Notes under the pieces: generated by a model
The model's database searches: none
What the model saw: the letters and a program-made list of their open reading frames with translations, nothing else
What the model was told of the DNA's origin: nothing
Translations under genes and position numbers: made by a program
Assembly: GCF_949628215.1 (NCBI RefSeq)
Contig: NC_134280.1
Span: 53,036,621 to 53,100,620, forward strand
Reading direction: 5' to 3'
Source of the DNA: Phalacrocorax aristotelis
Lineage: Eukaryota > Chordata > Aves > Suliformes > Phalacrocoracidae
DNA: 64,000 nt
Shown here: positions 22,201 to 34,200 of the stretch, in pieces
Layout: the number at the start of each line of letters is the position of its first letter
Position numbering within the stretch: position 1 is the stretch's first letter

Positions 22201-25200
22201 TCTCCTGAAACACCAGTGTTTCATGGAGGCAAGCCAGATGTTTTTGCTCTTGCCCAATTTGATGGCTGGGGAAACTGAGGCATGGGAGAGTCAGTCACTT
22301 GAGCAGGTGAGGGGGAGGCTTGAGGGCAGAAGCAGGCTGCACGCTGCTTGCCTGCCCAGGGCTACAGCGCAGTGGCTTCCCCCCAGAATCCAGCTGCTAT
22401 CTCCATCCCAGGAGAACATTTTTCTCTGGTGTGTCGCTTCCCAGCACAAAGTACCTCTCGCATTAATCTGGCTCTTAGTTCACCTCTGGGCGTTCCGGGA
22501 CCATTAGGCGATAAACCCTTCGCCGAAGACTTCTGCTGTGAATGGACCAGGAGTGATTTATAGCCCGCTAAGCGCAAGTTGCCAACCTGGGTTTCTGCTC
22601 CCAAGTTGCTTTGTGTAATCAGGAAAACAGTGGTAAAGGTGGAAAAAAGCGCGCGGGGGGGGGGGGGGGGGAATATGGGGGGAGGGATTGAACAGGGGAA
22701 GGAGGAGGGGGCTGGGGAAGATGAAGGAGGGAGAGAAGAGGGTTAAAGCAGAGGAGAGCGAGGGAGAAGCCCCCCTCGCTGGGGAGCGGGGAGTGCCGGG
22801 CTTTGTGCTGCGGGACCCGCCGCCGGCCGCGCTCCGAGAGATTCGTCCGTGACACTTCCACGAGGCGGAGGGGGGAGAGGAGGAGGAGGTAGAGGTGGAG
22901 GAGACAAGCCCAGGGGTGTGGAGCAGGGGGGGCTAGCAGAAACAAAAGGAAACCAGCTGCAGAACTTCCTGAAGGCGGAGAGGGGGGACGCGGGAGCGCG
23001 CAGCGCCGGGCGGGCGGGCAGCTGCCTGCGGCGCTGGGGAAGGGGGCGGCAGCCGGGACCCTGCCCGCCACCCAGCCGTGGCCACCATGACCAGCGCGAT
23101 CCTGAGGAGGAACTCCAGCAAGCAGGGCCTGCAGAACCTCATCAGGTGAGAGCCCACCTGCCCGCGGGGGCACCCGGCTGGCGGCTGCCCGCAGGGGCGC
23201 GCCGCTGCCCGCCAGTCGCGGGCGGGGGGTACCGGGAGAAGAAAGGAAATTTATTCCGGATCGACCATCTTCGTGTCCCTTTAAATCAGCTGAATTTCTT
23301 CCTCACCCTTGTCCTTCAGCAGACGCGATGCGTTGGAAGGAAGGAAAATAGATACCCCCAAAAGCAATATGAGAAAAGCAGATTTGAACTTCCTGATGGC
23401 TTTTCCAGGAGCACACAACTGGAATAACTGAGCATAACTGTACTGTGACACTCACCTGAGGCGGCTGATTCACCCCCGCCCCGTTCGATGCAAGGGATGT
23501 CTCAGTACGTGGCTTTTTGTCCCCCCTGAGCGCTGAAGTCTTCTGCCTAGAAAAAGGAATTTGTTGGGGTTTTTTTTTTGGTAGGAAATGTACGCTGGCC
23601 ATGCTGTGATGTGCATTTTCAATTCAGAGATCTGTAAAGGGCCAGATAGATCCTCTGAGGACTGCGAGCTGAAATTACTCTTTTGATTTAATTAATCGCA
23701 ATAGTGCTTTGAACCTTTCTCTCGGAGTATAATTGCCAAGGCAGGGAGGTGGATGGTTCAGTTGGGTTTGCTCCCATTTGTCAGCCAGGGCTGAGCTGGA
23801 GAGGACAGCTACATTGTCTGCTGGCGCTGGGATTCCCTTCCATGCGGTCACTCTGCTTTTCCCTGGGGGCTGGAAATACTACTTTTCCGTGGGGACTAAA
23901 ATGCTGTTTTCTTCTATGGGCCTCCAGGACCCTCCTCTGGCTGTCAGTGCTGGGGGAGCTTATTCTGTGCCATGCTGATGGCTCTGACTGGGCAGAAGAG
24001 ATGCACTCCTTACCTCTTTTTATTCAATTGAGCAGCTGGATGGGTGAGAGATGGTATTAGGGAATGCGGGACTCACATCCCATGTCTTGGACACCTCTTG
24101 GCTCCCTTGTGCTTGCTGGTGTCTGCTGGTCTCCAGCTGGGATGTAAAAGATGTCAAGGCGGAGGCATGGGGGTTATTTGGGCAGGCGTTTTCCAGTCAG
24201 CTTGGGATGCTGCATTACCTGGCTGGTAATGCAGCCTCTAAACCTCACCTCTTGAATGAGTTACTTGCCTTGGAAAGGAAACTTGCTCCTGTAGCCATCC
24301 AGTCCCTCCCACCTTCTCCTGGGGCCCAGTCTGGACCCAGGAGAACTGGCAGAAAAGCTCCCACTGGTTGCACAGACCCCATGGATGGCAAGCAGGCAGG
24401 AGGAGCTGACTCCTCTCTGTTCATCTCCTGTTTGGCCATTGTGCTCTTTCCCTGGTCTCAGCCAAGAGGGACAGAGATCTTGGTTACAGATCCCTATTTC
24501 AGAACAGGGATTGATCAGGGGCTCACGACAGGTATGGAACCCCCTGCATGAATGTACAGCAGGCAAGAATGGGCTCAGATTTGGGGCCTTCTGGTACTGA
24601 GGAGGGCCAGGCAAATGAATTAAGGTGTGAATCACCTGTGCACAGCTGCATGGCAACTTATTTTGCAGGATGGCAGATGGGAGGGGAGGCACATGTGCCT
24701 TATACACAGAAAACGGGTGTCCAAAGAGCTGTCCTTGGCACAGCCAAGAGGTGTTTTCCTGTCCTTAATGGTGTCTCCAAGTTTCTCCAGCTGTGGATAA
24801 GGCAACTTTGGCACCCTAGAGACTCACAGGGGCTTTTGCCAGAGGAACTCTAGGGTGACATTTGTCCCGCAAAGGGTTGTTACGCCTAATCTGGCTGAGA
24901 TTTTGCTTTGTGGCTGTGTTTTCCAGTCCTGCTTTCAGACAAGGAGGGAGGTGGGGTATGAAGACGTATGAGGGATTTTGTCCATGGTTTACAACCAAAT
25001 AACCACACAAATGCTCACAGGAGTCAAGAGGAGATTAGGCAGGAACTCTCCATGCACAGCACAGCCTGTTCTGCAGTTGTATTTGCTCCCAGAGCGGTTT
25101 CCCTCCAAAGCCTGACCGTGAGGCTGGCTCTGCAAGCCCTGCCAGCCTGGTTGCAGGCACAAGCTCCTTCAGTTGGTGATGGCTTGAGGCAAGGCTCCTG

Positions 25201-28200
25201 GCTTGAAGATATATTGCTGTCAAGATTGCCGTGCTCTGCTTTTATCTCTCCCAAGGTGACCGCAGGCAGAGTGATTACACTGCATAGGTACTAGGCTCTT
25301 CTCATGAGCCCGAGTGCATCAGTGACCTGGAGCACAAGAGTGAAAATGGCTTCTCAGAGCCATACTCGCGAGCACTGGGATTTTGGTGTGATCCCAAGAT
25401 TTACCCAGCCACTCCTGCTGCAGAGCATCAGCAGGGATAACCGGGGAATTACCTTCTCTGAGCATTGCTCAGCCAAGGGAACTGTTTGCCAGACTGTCCT
25501 CCAGCTGGGTTAAGGGATCCTGAGCTGAAAGCAGTATAAAAGTCTTGTGGATTTTGAAAAGCTGAGCCCCAATGTTTAAGCATCCAGTCTTGTGCTTGAG
25601 ACAAACCCCAGCATTTCAAAGTGGCCATGTGCAGAGCAGGAGTGGCCTGGCTACCATCACCTGAACATTGGTCCCAGGAGCCGAATTTGCATGAAGTGGC
25701 TTTTCCACAGACCGTACTGACAGTTTTAGTGGATACCAGGTTTTGGGGTGGATTGGTGTGCTTGAGAGCAATGGGCCATGTCAGAGGCACCACAGGCTGA
25801 GGCGCTGAATCAGGTCTCTGGGAAACATCCTTCACCTTTTCCCAGCCTGGAAGCAGGCTGGAAAGATTAGCCCTCCTTGTTCCTCACTGGTTGCCAGCGG
25901 TGGGACACAGGCAGCTTTGCTGGACCGTGCTATTTACATCTGAAAGGTTGGGGGCTGAAAAGAGCCCAGGGTTATGCCTTGGACCACAGAGCACGAGTGG
26001 CTGAGTAATTACCTGGGAAAGGCATAGGGAAGAACAGGCAATTGCAGGGTTATCTACCTCCCCTCCTTTGCCCCTGTGCCCAGGACTCCCCTTGGGGCAT
26101 AGTCTGTCTATCGGGGATACCCCTGGGGAAAGATTTCTGCCTTTGTAGCACGTTAACAGCGGTGATCCCTCACACGCCTGCAAGACTTTGTATTCCCTTT
26201 ATCTTGCTATCGAGGACTATTTTTCCTTATCCTTCTAATGAATTCCTATAAATAAGATAGGGATCCAGTGCCTGTCATGTCGATTCATTCAGTTCGTTAT
26301 CTGCTCCTGCTGGAATTTTACTCTCCCTCTGTTGAGCCTCGAGTGTTTCACAAAAGAATATGGCTGTTTAACCTACAAATCAGCTTCTCTGTAAATCAGC
26401 AGTGCCTCCTCGAAACTGGATTATCGTGCCTGCCGGTTGACACCACTCCCACTAAGTGCTGCGGTGACTTGCTGCGGTCCTCTCCCCATAGCCAGGCTGT
26501 TGGTGCCTGCCTGGGGTGTGCAGCTGTGGGGTAAAGTGTGAGTATGGATGGATGTGCATTAGAAGAGCTGCCGCTTTCATCTCAGCTGTTTTGTTTTTTA
26601 TCTGGCATGTGAGTGAATCCTGGGTGTCATTAAGAAGCGAGCTGTGATCTGTTCTTGGGGAGAAAGGACAGTTTTCTTGCATGCTGCTTACACGCTTCCT
26701 AGCACAACAAGGGACCTGGCCCAGGACAGGGACTCCAAAGCATGGCTGCTGCACAGGCAACAAATAAACGAATGTCTTTGTAATGCTGTAGAATCTGAAG
26801 TGCAAATAATGCTATGGGGAAGCGGGGCTGCGTCTTGAGGATGAAAAAGCTCAGGGAAAGAAAATGAGTCAGAAAATTAGATTGGGTGATAGACCTAATT
26901 ATTTCTTCTGTAGGATGGGACTTTTGCTTCTTTATCTTCTATGGAGCCCTTAACATAGGAAGCCAAACAGTGAGATCTGAAATTATACTTGCATGCCCCT
27001 GTGTTTTGGCCCACCATACATGATCACATGCAATTTGCCTCCAACTGATGCTAGCACTCGTGGTCCTGGTGCCTGCAAGGTGGCGGCATGCCCCCTTCTT
27101 TCTCCCTGCAATGCGCTGCTGCGTCATTGAGCAATGCCATGGTCATGCTCAGAGTCCCCCAGCATTAGGGGTAGCTTTAAAATTCCCCGAACTCCTTGAA
27201 TTTTCATGTATGTCATGAATGTAGTATTTATTTTGATGGGGAACTGGGGACATTGCCCACCTCTGTGGGATGCCTTCCTTTCTGCCTGCGTGTGATGTTT
27301 CCTGGAGCTTGCCAGGATGTGTCTCAGCAGGGAAGATGCTACTCCAGTATTTCTGTCTTGACCTCCCAAGTGCTGAGCTGGGAACAAGATGCTTGAAGTG
27401 CCTGAAAGGGCTGGATGGTGCTTTGAAGGGGCAGGATGTTTTTTTGGAGGGCGGTTGATGCCAAGACATGGTCCGGGCACAGTTTATTGCCTGGGAGATA
27501 GTGGTTACTGCCTCTGAGGGCTACTGCAGCATTTCTTTACTCCACCTCCCTGGGTTGTGGATAGGTACAGGGACTGAGGAAAGCTTGCCATGAAGTGGGC
27601 CAGCTCTTTAGGGGGAGGTGGGGAAAATGAATGTGCAGGAACAAGCCAGTAGCAGTGTTGCTGCGCGAGGAAAGGAGGGAGGGATGCTGGCATGGGGACA
27701 GCAGGGGACACGGGGCCTTCATCACTGCAATTAATACTTTGCAATGCTGCCTCAACCTTTCACAAGAAGCCCTATGGTCCCTGCAGGACTTACCCACCAT
27801 GGTGCTTCCCTTTCCGAATCATCCCTATTTTAATGTTTTTACTAGTAGCATTTTTTTTATCCCTCTATGTCCCTTTGCCAGGGCCAGGACAGAGCTGATG
27901 GGCACCTTTGTAAGCCCCACGAGTGGAGGGCAGATGGGAAGGGAGAGGTGACCAGGCACTGCTGGTGGGGAGGAGCAGCCAGGAGAGCCCTTTGGGCCAG
28001 ACTGATTGCCTGGCAGTGGGGCATGCCCAGGGGCTTTCCACATCTCAGCGCTGCTCACTGCTTGGTGGTGCCAGCTGCTTGCAGAATGGGGTCACTGCAT
28101 TTTGCAGGCCAGGAGGGACCCAGAGCTTTGCAGCCCAGCTGAGCTGTGGGGCAGGAGTGGGTAAGGGGCCAAGCTGGCACATGGTGGGCACCCCATCCCT

Positions 28201-31200
28201 GGGTGCCTTGTGGGATGCCTGCCCTCTGCTTTCACCCCAAGGAGGGCAGCTCATCCTTCTCTCTCCAGTGGCAGCAGCTCATCCATCTCCTCTGAATACC
28301 CTATGGATCCATTCCTGGATTTTCCCAGCCCTAGGGCTTGTTTCATCAGGATCACTCCACCTACCACTGACTTTTCCCAGAAGCCAGCTGATAGTTTTTG
28401 TTTGCTTTTAGCTTTGCTTGTCTCAGACTTCTACCTGCTCTCAAGCAGTTGGATATTTAGGTCCTGACCTTGAGCCCATTAAAATTTTAGGGAGCTGTAG
28501 TGAGCCTCTGAGCCCCTCAGGGCTGCACCTGCAGGTCATCCATATCCTCTGGCGAGGTGGAGAAGGACCACTACGTGTGTCTGAGCATGGTTCAACTGGA
28601 AAGGGCACTGGACAGGGATGCTGGGGTCTGAGGCTTTGTAGCTGGGATGGTGTGTGAGAACAAATTTTCAGCTTCCAGAATATTTTTTTTTCCTTCTCCC
28701 ACCATTGGTATGAGTCCACTTATTCAACTGCATGGGAGTTGCAATGAGTATTTTGGGGCAAAGACTGTTTTTTCTCATGAAGACACACTGCCTTAGCGCA
28801 GCAGGGACTGAGGGCTTGCTGCTGACTCCGGTTCCTGTTGCTGCACAACTCATCAGCAATGGCCATAAATGAAGAGAGCCTCAACTCTCCCAGGGAGCAG
28901 ATCAGCACATTCCCACGGCCTCCCTGCTGCCTCCTGCTAGTGCTCGAGTAGCAAACTCCCTCCTACTGCTGTGGGCTGCAGGGATTGGGGGGACCGCGTT
29001 GCCCCAAGGGCTGCAAATTGAAGGACTCATGGTCAAGCCAGCAGTGCTATAAAAAGCAGCATGCCTGGTACAAATCTCAACTTTAACCCCAGGCTTGAAA
29101 CATGGGTAAGGCTATTGCTCGCCTCCCTAGGCTCAGACATGTTTTCCAGCCTGAGTGTATTGAGGAGGATGCTGGCTGACTGTAGGCAAGCCAGGGACGC
29201 TATGGAGGCTTGCTTCCCTCTGAGAAAGGGGATAAATAAAATACAAACGTTGGGTAAGCCAGTTCAAACCTCTCTGACAAGTCTTATTTTCTCCTCTGGT
29301 GTGCTTCCCCCTTGCACAAACAGAGACCAGACTTCCTGCTCTTTAGAAAAAACCTTCAATTTCTTGAACCTTAGGGCTGAGATGGAGAGACTGTGAGAAA
29401 GGGCCATGGTTCGAGGTTGTAAGCAGCACCGATTTCTCACACCTACTGAATACCATGGAGTGCTGGGAGGGCTCAAACTCCAGCCCTTTCCTTCCTCCCA
29501 CCAAATTCCTGACCGGTGATGTTAATACATTACCACACCAGCCTATCTGTGTGCTAAGGACCCATGGTCCTGGGGGTGCAATCCATCATCTTGTAAGGGA
29601 TTCGCTGGGATTCTGTCTGCCATGATTAAAACCAATAATAATAAAAAGAAGCAGTCATTCCCATCAGCTGCCTCATGCCTCTACGAGTGGCCTGTGCATC
29701 ACTCACGGCATCTGGAAGCACAGACCATCCCATGTGCCTTTCTGGAGCCACTGTCTGTGAGAGGCAGGAGGTGAAAGACGAGGCTTGTGCTGAAGGAGCA
29801 GCCCTGCCCGTGACCCTCCTCTCAGGTCTGCTCCAGTCATTTGTGACCAGCTTTCTCAAATGTCTCTCGTTTTGCTTCAGGAAGCTGTAAATTACCAGCT
29901 TCGGGCTTTCCCTGTCTGTCATGCCACAATGACAGGTCAGTCTTTGCAGGGATTTAATGAAGGCTAAACCAGACAGAGTTTTATACCTGGCACATGCAGA
30001 TACATGGCTGTACATCTGCACATCCCTCTTTGGGCAGAAATGGGATGTGCTTTTGTACAGAAAACCCAAGATTAATTTAAAAAAGAAGAGTTGCTTTTAT
30101 TTTTAAGGAGGAGATAGGTGTCTGACATGCTCCATGTGGGTTTTTCTTCCATTTCTGCTCAGTGAAAGTTTGTGCTGTATCATATTCTGTTCAGATGCCT
30201 TGGCATGTCCTTATCACCCGGTGCGTGATGCCTTTCCTCGTCTCCCCAGCTCCAGTGGGCCAGGGGGGACAGGTTCTGTGGCCACCCCTGGGTGTGAAGC
30301 GGCTCTACCCTGCTGTTTGCATCTTGAAGGTGAGCCGTGATTTATAGGAGGAACAGGGAGATGTAGCTGAGATGGCATGGCTATGGGTGGGGTGGGGAAG
30401 CTTGATATGAGAAAAAGGCTGAGGGTGAAGCATATATACATTTTTTTCCTCTCCCCCCTGCCCCCCTTCTTGTTCAAACTCTGTAGCCTGGACTCTGAAT
30501 GGAGCAATACAGCTGAGGAATTACATGAATGTATGGGAGGAAGAGGCTTGTGCAGCATCTCTGGCTGCCTTTGACTGACAAGCTGATCTTTCAGAGCTAA
30601 GATAACCATCTCCTCCAAGACTAGGCTGCAATAAACTCCAGGCTGTGACATAATAATGCTCCATTTTAATTCTTTTCCCAGTCTCCCTGTATCGTAGAGC
30701 TATCCACCTCCCCCCTTCCTTATGATGATTAGCCAGCTGTAGTCTTTGCTATTAAGCCACGTTTCTCCTAAGTCACAGAAAGATGTCCATCAAGAAGTGT
30801 AACTGTTGCCTGCCATCTGACTTGGTGATGGCTGTACTGGAGATGCTTTGCCAGCCCATGTCCCTGGTGTCAACAGCCATGGTTGCTGGCATTCAGCAGC
30901 AGCCTCTTGGCAGAGCAGTAACTGGGGGTTGGGATGCCGGCTGGACTTCTGCTCCATTCCTGATATCTTCCTGGCTTCACGGTGAGCCGAATAAGCCTTT
31001 GGGCTTAGGGACAAGTTTCTCAAGGAGTCTTGATACATGGAGGTAAACCTGGGTCTTAGAGGGATCATTGGAGAGGGCTGCGATGCTGAACTCTTTTGTG
31101 CCTAACACTAGCGCCTGTGGTGTGAGGCATCCCCTAGGACACTGCTATGAACCAGGGCAAATGTGGTTTGCAGGGATGGAGAGAAACTGAGCCATGGCAG

Positions 31201-34200
31201 CATGACCGTGTGTTGCATGCAAATGTCCTCGGCCATGACTTCAGTGGCCGAATGCCAGTTGTCCTGAATGACTTAAGTGGAGGCATTATCTGGCTATTTC
31301 AGCATACTTGACTCAGTCACACAGATACATTATTTGCTGTTTATAAAAGATTAATAAGTGATTAATTTGTTGGTGAAAGGTCAAACAGGTGAGGGAGTTG
31401 CTCCACTGTAGCGTTTCGAGAGCGTCCTATTTCATGTGAAGGGGTGAGCCGTACATCTCAGTACCTCTGCCAATCATGTCTGGTGATAAATGCAATATGA
31501 AATAAAGCCTGGCAGCTCTGATTGGCAGTAGGATGAACTTGTTGACAGTCCTAGGCCATATTCTTGTTTATGTTGCTTAGCCAGCTTTGGTAGCTGGTTG
31601 CTGGATGGGAGTGAGAGAGCTTTACCCTGAGTATGCTGAGGGATCTGTCACCCTGATGGGCAGCAGGGCACCAATATTGTTTTGGGCACTGTGACAAGGC
31701 TGAGATGGATTATGTGGAAGGGGAAACCCTTGTACAGGTTTCTGGCATCTCCCTTTCCCCTAGCCTCAACAGAGAGGCTAATGGGATGGCTGCTGGGGGA
31801 TGCAGGGTACTCTTCCCAGTTGTTTTCTAGTTCATGTAACTCCATCTCTTGTGGGTGGTATTTTCAGTGGTGGTAGACACTGTTGCTTTCACAGGTGATG
31901 GGAGCTTTACCCTTGATAGCAATAGGATTTGCACTGGGTTGACAGGCTATATGCCCTCTGGGAAACAGCAGCCTTCATGCCAGGGTTTGTACGTGGCTCC
32001 TCCTAAACCCTGTTCCCAAAACCTCTTTCCCCATGAACCCTGGCTCTGAGGGGGCAGCCTACCCGACACAGGCAGCCACCAAAGTCAACACCATCCTAGC
32101 CCAATACCCTAGTGAGCTCAGGAGGCAGGAATGTCCAATGAACTGGTGAGGGTTCCTGGGTTTTTCTGGCACAGGTCTGCAAAGTCCAAAGCTTCTGGGA
32201 GGTATTTAATTTTCCTTTCTGGAATTAGCTTTAGTGCTGAAGGTTGGGTTTGGGCCAGCAAAGCTTCCTTTGAGCTGTCGGCTGTGCAAAAGACTCCTCG
32301 AGTCTGCAGCATTTCCCTTAAATGCAGCTCATCTGGTGCCAGAAATTTGCCTCGCCTGAATATTATAATCTCCTCAAGTGCCGGTGAGGAATTGCCCAAA
32401 GGAAACGTGACCCTTCCAGCAACACTGGCTTGTCTGGAGCAGGCGTTCGTGGCCATGTGGAACAGTGCAGCCTGTATAATTCTGTGGGAGGAGGAGGTGT
32501 TTTGTAGGGCAAATGGAAATAAAACCCCTCCCTTGGCCGGGGGTCCGAAGGGAGGTTAAGTCAAGAGCTGGATCTGAAATGGGCAGCCAGCCCTGGTCAG
32601 AGCAGAAGTCTAAGCATCCCAGACACTTGGCAAGCTGTGACTCTGTGGCCAAAGCTGAACTGAGGTGCATTCAGCCTTTCCTTAGACTTGCAGGATCTCC
32701 TCAGGAGAGATAAACCCCTTCCACAATGAGCGTTTCACCCCAAACCAAGACCTCCAAAAGCTATTGGTAGAGATGTAGGGACCGCATAAGAGAAATGACC
32801 AGGCCCTGTGATGAGGTCTTGCTGAAGCAAGCCTTGCCTGCAGCTCCTGGCTGCCAGGGCAGCAAAGCAGTCTCTCCATCCTCCCTTCCTTCTCCAGTCC
32901 CCCTAATGTTGCATGAGGGGGTAAATCTCCTTTCTCCTTGCAGGAAAACCCCTCTGTCCAGGCATGTGACTGGGTGCAGGATTGTTGCATGCTGTAGCTC
33001 ATCTTGCAAGTCTTCAAGCACCAAGTCTTCTTGCTTTCCATTTCCCTGTCCTGTGTTGGGTGAAACAAAGTGGGGAGTTCTCAATCCCACTGGCAGCTAC
33101 GAGCCTGCTTCTTCCCAAAACTTCCCCAGCCTGGGACATACCTCGGAAAGTACTGACCAGAGGTGAAGGCAGAGGTACGCAGTATCAGCCTGATCCTGAA
33201 GTGCTGGGTAATTATTTCTAGAAATGGGAAAGATGGTTGTGCAATACTGCTATGGGCTGAGCACGTTGAGTTGCTGAATGTGATTGCGATCAACTAGAGC
33301 AAATGGGAGTCTGCGGCCCCTTCTCAGAAAATGGAACTGTCTGGAAATTAAATCTTTCCACTTTTTTGCTTTGAAAGGCGATTTACCAGCTGACCCCCTC
33401 CTCACACTGATGAAGGTCTGGACTTGTCCAAATTGCAATGGCACATTTGGTTTGCAGTCCAACAAACCCTTGTTGCTGACCCCAATGCAAGGACTTTGGC
33501 AAGGTTTAGTTTCTCATTTGTCTGGGTTTTTTTTGTTTGTTTGTCATTGAAGACAAATATTTGTGCTGCTAGGTCAGTTGAAAAGGAATCGTCCTTTTCG
33601 TTCTGCTTATCGGTGTGACTACTGAACCCCAAAGCATTGCTTATTAAACTCTGATCTGCCACCGGCCTGTTTGAACATGAGAGAGAGAGCGAGCTTTGAA
33701 TCTGCTAATAAACTGGGTTTAGGTGTTTGTTGGAGGGCAGTGATATTTCTGAACCCAGGGTGAGTGGGGGCTTTACCCACAGCTGTCATTCCTGAGAGGA
33801 GCAGGTATGGAGCTCACAGCATCGCAGCCCCGCCACAGTGCTCAGTGTGTCTGGGCTGCATCCCAGAGCAGTAGTGGACAACGCAGAGGCCAGTTTGCTC
33901 TGTGGCAAAGGGAGCTGGGAAAGACATTTCCCTGTTCTTGCAGAAAAATCCTTCTCCCCAAAATGGTCGCCCCCGGCGCTGTCCTCAGCCCATTCGGAGG
34001 ATGCAGGGACAGAATAGTGAGTCGGTGAGGTCATGGGGAGAGAGTTAGTCACATCCAAGTGGGAAAGGGAGAGGGCTGCCAACCAATGTTGCTCTTGCAC
34101 TGTGGAAAGCTCGTGTGGTTTGGAGGGGACACTCCTCTGGGTTCCCCTGGGTACCCCATCCAAGCTGGGGACTTGATGCAGTGCTGCTTCTGCAGTGGCT

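Larger units (their letters stand above)
10273..22769 (+). other. LSP1: LSP1 intron following exon 1a, left part
   Basis: About 12.5 kb with no recognisable coding exon or interspersed repeat. It contains a perfect CArG box at 12809-12818, a short 11-bp tandem repeat at 12249-12274 and a GGGGT array at 14648-14684, each listed separately. Confidence 0.6.

Noticed and set aside
22619-23173. 184-codon minus-strand open frame opposite LSP1 exon 1b
   Set aside because: It is Pro/Leu-rich because of the GC-rich CpG island; it lies antisense to a well-supported exon and resembles no known protein.
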